A stretch of DNA of 5,026 nucleotides, taken from NCBI GenBank assembly GCA_947086625.1, contig CAMTZV010000166.1, positions 1 through 5,026 on the forward strand. The letters are read 5' to 3'. A program made the translations under genes and the position numbers. The notes beneath the pieces were generated by a model, which searched no databases, had not been told where the DNA came from, and saw nothing but the letters and a program-made list of their open reading frames with translations. Source of the DNA: an uncultured bacterium. GTDB lineage: Bacteria; Bacillota; Clostridia; Lachnospirales; Lachnospiraceae. Below, one piece after another: positions 1-5,026 of this stretch (position 1 is the stretch's first letter; every line of letters begins with the position of its first letter).

Positions 1-207
1 GTCCTTGCTGTTGCAGGAAGGGATTGGCGGGAGCTGGAGCGCGGGCGGCAGCAGGCGTGGGAGGAGATGAGTCTCCCGGCGCATATGGCGCTTTATGAGG
101 CGCAGGAAATTCCCCGGAAGGAAGCCATGAAGCTCGTGGCAAAGGATCGGGGAATTTCCAGACGTGATGTTTATCAGGCGCTTCTTGCAGAGCAGCCTCA
201 CGCGTGA
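1..207 (+). CDS. rsmI: RsmI C-terminus, 16S rRNA (cytidine-1402-2'-O)-methyltransferase, 5'-truncated by window edge
   Basis: Frame 1 is open from the first base and ends at TGA 205-207, giving the last 68 residues. The stretch begins VLAVAGRDW, matching the end of the tetrapyrrole-methylase-like domain (usually 'EFVLVI.G'). It then has MSLPAHMALYEAQ and the helical C-terminal tail KEAMKLVAKDRGISRRDVYQAL, in which K-E-A-M-K, V-A-K-D-R-G and R-D-V-Y are the hallmark residues of RsmI. The family is about 280 residues long, so roughly three quarters of the protein, including the SAM-binding core, lies left of the window. RsmI methylates the 2'-O of C1402 in the ribosomal P site in the cytoplasm and works with RsmH, which methylates N4 of the same base. 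The stop is 3 bases from the stop of the convergent DUF885 gene. No terminator is visible between them, so rsmI transcription must end inside the neighbouring gene or continue as antisense RNA. The family call is from memory of the C-terminal motif and is strong. Confidence 0.93.
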   Translation, partial: VLAVAGRDWRELERGRQQAWEEMSLPAHMALYEAQEIPRKEAMKLVAKDRGISRRDVYQALLAEQPHA

Positions 208-210
208 AGT

Positions 211-2013
211 TCAGCCGTGAAGGTCATCGGGTGTGTGGAGGTACTGAACAATTATGAGAGGTAAATATTTATCTATAATGGAAAAAGGTGCGGGCCCGAT
301 TGCAAGAAGCGCCTGATGAAACGCTTTGTCTGTGCAGGCATCACCGTATTGTTGCTTTGCGGCGTCCAAAAGCGCCGAAAATTCGAGGTAGCCGACATAA
401 TACTTCAAGTAGTTTGCAGGTGTCTCAACGACAAGTTCATACACATGATCTGCGGTTTCTTTTGACGTTATTCCATAATCCGACAAAAATTCCTGTACTA
501 CATCGCGATTCCATCCCTGGCTGTGGACGCCGATATCGATGGAGGCGTAAAGGCTTAAGGTCGCCGCGGCGTTGAGCTGAAGGGCGCGTGCAACCTGTTC
601 GTCAAGCCCTGCGTAATAGTAGGATTGCATTTCAACGTAGGTCGCCCAGCCTTCCGTGTATCCGCCGAAGCCGAGTATATGGCGCAGCGGCGAAAAGCCC
701 TGTGCGTAGGAGCTGACCGTCTCGTAGAGGTGGCCGGGATAGCCCTCGTGTGCGAGGGTCGTGAAAAGCTCCAGATCGGTGCGCTGATGAATGGGGTTTA
801 TGTAAATATTGTTTTCGTCCGGGTCATCCAGCGGCGCGGTCAGGTAAAAGGCGGGGGAGAGAAAGCTCTGCATCGCGGGCTCCACCGTTTTTACTTCATA
901 AGTATTGTCCGGGGCGTCGGGAAAATCGCGCGTCATCGCTTTTTTCAGGTGCTCAAGCATCTGTTCAGGCGAGTCGAAGCTTAATTTCACATTTGACATT
1001 AAAGACAATATATTCGGGTCATATTTAATTATTTTTGTCAATTCAGACATATTTTCCTGTCTTTTATCTGCAATCAGTTGATCCAGCTCTGCAACCTCAC
1101 GTGCGCTTGCAGTCGTCTTTTTTACCAGATAGGCATAGTAAGAGCTGCCGTCCGAAAGATGGCAGAGGCCGCCGTCGTTTTCCGACGTTTCGCGCAGGCG
1201 GGAGAGCACGTCGCGCAGGGCGTCGTACGCCGGTATGAGAAATTCATTGATGCGCGTCTCGTGTGCCTGGATGTATTCGTTTTGCTGTGCCTCGGAGAGC
1301 CCCGGAACAGCTTTCAGCTTGCCGGGAAAGGTTTCACGCAGGCATGAAAAGGCGGGCGCATCCAGAAGAGACGAGATCTGAGAGATGATGTTGTCCGCGG
1401 CAAATGTCGGCATAAAAAGCCCCTTCGCCGCTTTTTTCTCCTCAAAGTCCGCGATCTGGTTAAAGTAGCCCGGGACCTTCTCCAATAGCGCCAGATAGTC
1501 GTCCACGTCACGGGCTTCCCGGAAGGCGTATTCCGCCATGAGTACCGGAAGCTCCGCCTGAATGCCGTTGATCGGATTGAGCGGCTCTTCGTAATAGTAA
1601 AAATCGCAGCCCGCAAGGTTTTGCTCCAGCGTGTAGGAGAGGATATCATAGGTCAGCTGTTCATCCAGAGAGAGCGATTCATAATCAAAGCTCTCGCACA
1701 TCGAGCGAATGTTCTCACAGGAAAGGCGCGTGGAGAGAATGTCGGACTCGTCGAGGGAACCGAGGGAGATCTCGTAGTTTTCGATACCGTAATCCCCGGG
1801 GTGTGCGAGCGTATAGTGCAGCCCGATCGTATCGCCCGCGAGCTGCTCCTGAAAGAGCATCGTTGTATAGGAAGTGAAATCCGGCTTTTTTTTCGCTTGT
1901 AATGAGGAAAAAGCAGACATGCTGCATGTGAGAAGTATGGCGGCGCAGAGTCCCAGACCTAATAACCGGAGTCCAATTCCTATTTTTTTGTTTTCACGTT
2001 TGATCTTTTCCAT
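211..2013 (-). CDS. Exported DUF885 family protein, putative zinc metallopeptidase (600 aa)
   Basis: Complete gene, ATG at 2013-2011, TGA at 213-211. Residues 1-40 form an export signal: basic start (MEKIKRENKK), hydrophobic stretch about 12-29, and a likely signal peptidase I site after A40 (LQA/KKK) or A34. Cys30 follows LLT, a poor lipobox because Thr is at -1, so a lipoprotein is less likely. The C-terminal half carries the DUF885 signature in order: INP (405-407), HEGYPGH (422-428, presumed metal ligands and catalytic Glu423), EGWATYVE (454-461, presumed third ligand Glu454), GVHSQGW (495-501) and TPANYLKYYVG (531-541). All the expected residues are present and the length fits the family (about 550-600 aa), so it should be active. 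The family is assigned to gluzincin-like metallopeptidases by motif. The substrate is not known here; peptide hydrolysis at the cell surface is inferred. The start is supported by GGAG 8 bases upstream. It is divergent from the 898-residue secreted protein and convergent with rsmI. Confidence 0.93.
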   Translation of the reverse strand: MEKIKRENKKIGIGLRLLGLGLCAAILLTCSMSAFSSLQAKKKPDFTSYTTMLFQEQLAGDTIGLHYTLAHPGDYGIENYEISLGSLDESDILSTRLSCENIRSMCESFDYESLSLDEQLTYDILSYTLEQNLAGCDFYYYEEPLNPINGIQAELPVLMAEYAFREARDVDDYLALLEKVPGYFNQIADFEEKKAAKGLFMPTFAADNIISQISSLLDAPAFSCLRETFPGKLKAVPGLSEAQQNEYIQAHETRINEFLIPAYDALRDVLSRLRETSENDGGLCHLSDGSSYYAYLVKKTTASAREVAELDQLIADKRQENMSELTKIIKYDPNILSLMSNVKLSFDSPEQMLEHLKKAMTRDFPDAPDNTYEVKTVEPAMQSFLSPAFYLTAPLDDPDENNIYINPIHQRTDLELFTTLAHEGYPGHLYETVSSYAQGFSPLRHILGFGGYTEGWATYVEMQSYYYAGLDEQVARALQLNAAATLSLYASIDIGVHSQGWNRDVVQEFLSDYGITSKETADHVYELVVETPANYLKYYVGYLEFSALLDAAKQQYGDACTDKAFHQALLAIGPAPFSIIDKYLPLIIVQYLHTPDDLHG

Positions 2014-2041
2014 TGCGCTTTCTCCGGGACTATGCTAGAAT
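2013..2041 (+). promoter_or_regulatory. Candidate sigma-A promoter for the 898-residue gene
   Basis: TTGCGC at 2013-2018 (4 of 6 to TTGACA), a 17-base spacer, then TAGAAT at 2036-2041 (5 of 6 to TATAAT). The -10 box is preceded by TGC, an extended -10 arrangement. Transcription would start near 2048, giving a leader of about 100 bases that carries the 16-bp tandem repeats. The -35 box touches the start codon of the DUF885 gene. Judged by eye only. Confidence 0.4.
2022..2025 (-). promoter_or_regulatory. Ribosome binding site of the DUF885 gene
   Basis: On the - strand this reads GGAG (inside CCGGAGA), 8 bases before the ATG at 2013. The spacing is normal and confirms the start that gives a complete signal peptide. 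Confidence 0.75.
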
Positions 2042-2066
2042 AAAGCCCTAATTCTAATGTCTTTAG

Positions 2067-2096
2067 ATTCTATGTTCCAGATCCCGCAAGTATGAA
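2067..2096 (-). promoter_or_regulatory. Candidate sigma-A promoter for the DUF885 gene
   Basis: Reading the - strand: TTCATA (2096-2091, 4 of 6), an 18-base spacer, then TAGAAT (2072-2067, 5 of 6). The start would be near 2060, with a leader of roughly 45 bases. The -35 box lies inside the first copy of the 16-bp repeat, which would let a repeat-binding factor affect this promoter. A second TAGAAT on the same strand (2056-2051) and TATTCT (2042-2037) are alternatives with poorer -35 boxes. Confidence 0.3.
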
Positions 2097-2131
2097 TTTC
2101 AATCGGTATGAATTTCAATCAGCATGAATTT
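2090..2131 (+). repeat. 16-bp tandem repeat, about 2.6 copies, in the divergent control region
   Basis: GTATGAATTTCAATC occurs at 2090-2104 and again, identical, at 2106-2120. A partial third copy, GCATGAATTT, at 2122-2131 matches the first ten bases with one change. The period is exactly 16 bases. The third copy runs straight into the Shine-Dalgarno site of the 898-residue gene and supplies the spurious upstream ATG at 2124. It could be an operator array, a polymorphic slippage repeat or a leader-RNA element; the sequence does not decide between these. Confidence 0.9.
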
Positions 2132-2134
2132 GAG

Positions 2135-2141
2135 AAGGAGG
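2135..2141 (+). promoter_or_regulatory. Strong ribosome binding site that sets the start of the 898-residue gene at 2148
   Basis: AAGGAGG lies 6 bases before the ATG at 2148-2150. The in-frame ATG at 2124 lies upstream of this site and has no Shine-Dalgarno sequence of its own, only the AT-rich repeat, so the eight extra N-terminal residues it would add are rejected. Confidence 0.9.
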
Positions 2142-2147
2142 ATTCGC

Positions 2148-4844
2148 ATGATAAAGCGAGACCAAAGGCTTAGCGGGTTTTGGGGTACCATTTTTCTGGC
2201 AGCCTGTCTGCTGTGCCTGTGCGCGCCCCTGCGCGCGGCGGCTGAGAGCGGGACGGCGGAGCTGTACAGGGAAAATCTGCGCTTTGATTCACAGGGAAAT
2301 CTGCGCATGACAACGCGCGACAAAAAAGCGGAGGGCGGCGTGCGCTACCGGACGATCGGTTGGGTGATGCGCCGCACGAAGGAGACGGCGGGAACAGGCG
2401 GGACAATCCGTCTCAAGTTGGAGGAGGGTATTTCAAGGCCGGATCCGGATGATCCCGGCTATGTGTATACGTATTTTAAGTGTGAGCGGGATCTGATCTT
2501 TGCAAAGATCGGCGCGGCCTCGGCGGACTGGCAGATGGATCTCTATCAGAACGGGGGTTACGTCTATCTCGACGCGATCATGACGGTCGTGGAAAACGGC
2601 GTGGCGGCGGGCCGGATGGAGGCGAGCGGCGTTTTGCACGGGGAGGTCTACACGACGGCCGCGGGCATCATGAACGCGCGGGACTGGGCCGACCCGCAGG
2701 CGCTTCTGACGCACTACGGGAAAGCGGTGTATTTTCCGGCGGTTCCCGAATTGCTTGCACCTGCGCCGGGGGAGGACTACGAGGAGGGTATATTGTTTCG
2801 CTACGGGCAGGCGGAGTGCGGCCGCGAGAATAAAATTTTTGTCCGCGCGCCGGAGGGGGATTTTGACGTGGCAAAGGGCATTCCGACGGGGGAGGAGCTT
2901 TGCGCGGGCGGACAGGCGCAAAAGTATTACTATGAGGGCGTGCTGCGACACTATTACGGCACGGCGGCAATTCCGGTGGAGGTCGAGGTGACCTACAGCT
3001 ATCCGGTGGAGACAGAGGAGGGCGTCGGGACGGGATACGTCACGAAAAGCTTTGTCTATCCGGTGGAGCGCGCCTACTCCTATTACCGGATCGAGCGGTT
3101 GTCGCTCTTTCGGATTCGGGACGTTTTCATCGAGAACGGGGCGTTTCCCGTCTCTCCGATGGAACTGCGGAATGTGTACGTGCCGCGCGTGACGCTGGAG
3201 CAAAACCGCGACAGCTATATGGAGCTTCCGCGGTGCCGGGTGTCTTTATATGGCGGGAGCCTTTTGGACGGGGGCGGGCTGACAGCCGCCGGGCTTGAGG
3301 CGGCGGCCGAACAGGCGGCGGGCGATATCTGGGTGCGCAACGACGCGTTTTTTATCGACGGGGAAATGATTTTGGACGGCTCGTTTGTGAGGCAAAGGAC
3401 GCGGGAAATGGAAAAGCAGAGCGGCGCAAGGCTTCTCACACTTTCCGCACAGACGGCAGAGATCCCTGACACGAAGCGAAACGACGTGTACGAGACGTAT
3501 GCGTCGGCGGTTTACGAGGAGGTTTTTGAGCGAAGGAAAGAGGAGCGGGCGGTCACAAATGTCAACGCCGTCACGGTGCACACGCCCGTCGTATGCAAGG
3601 GCGGGGTCACGGACGATATCGCCCACAACCAGCAGGTCGTTCCGACGAGTCACTGCAGCCTGATTCTGGGGCGGAATTTTGAGGTTGGGATCTCGACGTT
3701 CGGGAAGCATAAGGAGCAGCCGGGCTACGGCGTGCGGGATTACGGGAAATACACGAAGCTGCTCCAGGTGCGGTTTCCGTTTGAGGTGTACGACGGTGAG
3801 ACGTGGATCGCGGCGGATCGCTGGATCGATTTGACGCGGGAGCAGAAGCGCTTTTATCTCCCGCCGGGCGTCCACGAGGGGGACTACCGGGTGCGGTTTC
3901 GCGCGATCGCAAAAAACGCGGACGCGCAGAGAGGCGGCATTGACCGCAGCGAATCTCTTGCAAACCGTTCCATGGAAAACTATGTCGCGTGCGATGCGCT
4001 GACGGTGACGGTTGTCGGGCGCATGTACGATCTGGCAATTACCGACATTGTGGACTATCCGCGCTGGAAAAGCGTGTTCTATGAGGAGGACGGAAGCAAA
4101 AAGCGATTTGCCTTCTGGATCGGCGGGAAAAATCTGGAAGGTCAGACGTTATCCGCCCGCGCCGCCGCAGGACGCTTCCCGGTTTTACAGGGCACGCATC
4201 CGTACAACCGAAACGCCGGGGCGCCCGGGCTTGGCTACCGGGTAAAGCTGCAATTAAAGACGGTTGGGGATATGCGCGCATCAGATGATAAAATTGTGCT
4301 TTTTCCTACCTACTATTATATATCCCGCGACGGGAGGGAGCGCAGGCATGTGCGGCTCTATCGGCGAGACGATCTGACGGAGGTGGAAAAAATGCTCGTC
4401 CTTGACAGCGAAAACAGAAGCTTTGTATCGGTTGGAAACCGCAATGTGTCGGATGCGGCGCTGCGCGCGCGCTCCGTTCAGATATGGGACGGGGAATATC
4501 AGCTCTCGCCGGATTTGTATCTGGCGGACGCGGATGTGGATCTGGACGCCTATATCCGTCTGCACGGCGGGCGCATCCGCAGGAGCGACCCGGTGTTTCT
4601 GCGGGACGGATATCTGCTCGTCCGGTTTGAGGTGCGCTCCTTTCGCGGAGAAGCGGCGCATCTGAGCTATGCGAACGCGAAAAACAGCGCCCGCGGCTAC
4701 TGCAATATGTGGCGCTTGCAGGGGTTTTTATACGACCGGACGGACGGCGCGGGAAATGCATTCTCCTTTGTGGACGGCGACTGTCTGCTCTTTGACACGA
4801 AATATTCCCTGCACAGCGATTACGAGAGCTGGGGGACGCACTGA
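2148..4844 (+). CDS. Large secreted protein of unknown function (898 aa), possibly DUF5704-like
   Basis: Starts at ATG 2148 behind AAGGAGG and ends at TGA 4842-4844. Residues 1-32 are a clear signal peptide: basic MIKRDQR, a hydrophobic core FLAACLLCLCAPL and cleavage after an Ala run (LRAAA/ESG). No other membrane segment, LPxTG sorting motif, SLH repeat or choline-binding repeat is visible, so the mature protein is probably released or held non-covalently. The mature part looks beta-rich, with many alternating Tyr/Val/Arg strands. It has a conserved-looking RYRTIGW at 66-72, a helical, charged stretch at about 443-470, and a block at about 475-625 with VHTPVVCKGG, GYGVRDYGKY (526-535), FPFEVY (543-548) and a HEGDYRVRFRAIAKN segment. 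A further block holds GTHPYNRNAG (682-691) and LKTVGDM. From memory these motifs recur in large exported proteins of Lachnospiraceae and Paenibacillus, possibly the DUF5704 group; I am not certain of the family name. There is no catalytic motif I can name. The mature chain has nine Cys. The gene is divergent from the DUF885 gene and convergent with the spmB-like gene. Confidence 0.9.
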   Translation: MIKRDQRLSGFWGTIFLAACLLCLCAPLRAAAESGTAELYRENLRFDSQGNLRMTTRDKKAEGGVRYRTIGWVMRRTKETAGTGGTIRLKLEEGISRPDPDDPGYVYTYFKCERDLIFAKIGAASADWQMDLYQNGGYVYLDAIMTVVENGVAAGRMEASGVLHGEVYTTAAGIMNARDWADPQALLTHYGKAVYFPAVPELLAPAPGEDYEEGILFRYGQAECGRENKIFVRAPEGDFDVAKGIPTGEELCAGGQAQKYYYEGVLRHYYGTAAIPVEVEVTYSYPVETEEGVGTGYVTKSFVYPVERAYSYYRIERLSLFRIRDVFIENGAFPVSPMELRNVYVPRVTLEQNRDSYMELPRCRVSLYGGSLLDGGGLTAAGLEAAAEQAAGDIWVRNDAFFIDGEMILDGSFVRQRTREMEKQSGARLLTLSAQTAEIPDTKRNDVYETYASAVYEEVFERRKEERAVTNVNAVTVHTPVVCKGGVTDDIAHNQQVVPTSHCSLILGRNFEVGISTFGKHKEQPGYGVRDYGKYTKLLQVRFPFEVYDGETWIAADRWIDLTREQKRFYLPPGVHEGDYRVRFRAIAKNADAQRGGIDRSESLANRSMENYVACDALTVTVVGRMYDLAITDIVDYPRWKSVFYEEDGSKKRFAFWIGGKNLEGQTLSARAAAGRFPVLQGTHPYNRNAGAPGLGYRVKLQLKTVGDMRASDDKIVLFPTYYYISRDGRERRHVRLYRRDDLTEVEKMLVLDSENRSFVSVGNRNVSDAALRARSVQIWDGEYQLSPDLYLADADVDLDAYIRLHGGRIRRSDPVFLRDGYLLVRFEVRSFRGEAAHLSYANAKNSARGYCNMWRLQGFLYDRTDGAGNAFSFVDGDCLLFDTKYSLHSDYESWGTH

Positions 4845-4872
4845 GCGCCCGCCTGCCGCCGGATTTGCGGGG

Positions 4873-5026
4873 TTACATCATTCCATACGCGAGGAAGACG
4901 CTGGCGGCAATGCCGGCGACGGTCGCAATCAGCGCGCACGGCAGCGTCCAGCGCGTTTTGCGGATTTTGACCGCCATAAAATAGACGGACATCGTATATA
5001 GAATGGATTCCGTGCAGCTTAGCATG
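4873..5026 (-). CDS. spmB: SpmB-like spore maturation / nucleoside-recognition membrane protein, C-terminal 50 residues, truncated by window edge
   Basis: The - strand is open from the right edge to TAA at 4875-4873. The 50 codons begin in frame at 5025 with MLSCTESILYTMSVYF, continue MAVKIRKTRWTLPCALIATV and end AGIAASVFLAYGMM. The pattern [GS]xT[ED]xxxYxxxVYFxxVxIxKTR followed by a hydrophobic helix matches the C-terminus of SpmB, the Gate/nucleoside-recognition-domain membrane protein needed with SpmA for spore core dehydration in Bacillus. The SpmB family is about 170-180 residues long, so most of it, probably with spmA upstream, lies right of the window. The Met at the edge aligns to an internal position and is probably not the start. 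The last helix (about residues 28-46 of this fragment) is the expected final membrane segment. It is convergent with the 898-residue gene, with a 28-base gap. The specific paralogue (SpmB versus another nucleoside-recognition protein) is less sure than the family. Confidence 0.83.
   Translation of the reverse strand, partial: MLSCTESILYTMSVYFMAVKIRKTRWTLPCALIATVAGIAASVFLAYGMM

Noticed and set aside
625..984. Open frames on the + strand inside the DUF885 gene (also 288-575, 1078-1347 and 1621-1902)
   Set aside because: They are antisense to conserved DUF885 coding sequence and have no recognisable protein features.
1924..1926. Cys30 of the DUF885 protein as a lipoprotein attachment site
   Set aside because: The preceding residues are LLT; Thr at -1 is outside the usual Gly/Ala/Ser, and good signal peptidase I sites follow at A34 and A40. 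Not excluded, but not called.
2092..2127. Short reading frame MNFNRYEFQSA whose stop overlaps the ATG at 2124, a possible leader peptide
   Set aside because: It has no Shine-Dalgarno site and is a by-product of the 16-bp repeat, each copy of which contains an ATG in a shifted frame.
2433..3203. 256-residue open frame on the - strand inside the 898-residue gene, and similar antisense frames at 3246-3875, 3607-4038 and 4306-4761
   Set aside because: They lie wholly within a well-supported gene, are rich in Arg, Pro, Ala and His as expected for antisense frames of GC-rich coding DNA, and show no family motif.
4848..4871. CCCGC (4848-4852) and GCGGG (4867-4871) as a terminator between the convergent genes
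   Set aside because: The stem is only 5 bp with a 14-base loop, and there is no T-tract on either strand. It is expected by chance in GC-rich DNA.
4669..5001. 110-residue open frame on the + strand spanning the end of the 898-residue gene and the spmB-like tail
   Set aside because: It overlaps two better-supported genes, is Arg/Thr/Ala-rich and has no ribosome binding site or family motif.

Overview
The window looks like chromosomal DNA from an anaerobic, spore-forming member of the Bacillota, most likely Clostridia of the Lachnospiraceae type. This is inferred from three things: the RsmI C-terminus, an SpmB-like spore-maturation protein at the right edge, and strong AGGAGG-type Shine-Dalgarno sites. 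There are no RNA genes, CRISPR arrays or mobile elements that I can support. It reads as an ordinary chromosomal neighbourhood holding two exported proteins, one of them large and of unknown function.

Layout, left to right. (1) Positions 1-207, + strand: the last 68 codons of rsmI, the 16S rRNA C1402 2'-O-methyltransferase. (2) Positions 211-2013, - strand: a complete 600-residue exported DUF885 protein, a putative zinc metallopeptidase with an HEGxPGH motif. Its stop lies 3 bases from the rsmI stop, so the two genes converge with no room for a terminator between them. (3) Positions 2014-2147: the 134-base divergent control region. It holds a 16-bp tandem repeat, candidate promoters for both flanking genes and a strong ribosome binding site. 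(4) Positions 2148-4844, + strand: an 898-residue secreted protein with no enzyme motif that I recognise. Its start is placed at 2148 rather than at the upstream in-frame ATG at 2124, because of the Shine-Dalgarno site. (5) Positions 4873-5026, - strand: the last 50 codons of an SpmB-like membrane protein running off the right edge, convergent with the 898-residue gene.

How the genes relate. The DUF885 protein and the 898-residue protein are both exported and divergently transcribed from one short region, so co-regulation is possible, but the sequence does not prove a shared pathway. The rsmI and spmB-like genes are housekeeping and sporulation genes that simply flank them. The main open question is the function of the 898-residue secreted protein and whether its divergent partner acts with it at the cell surface.
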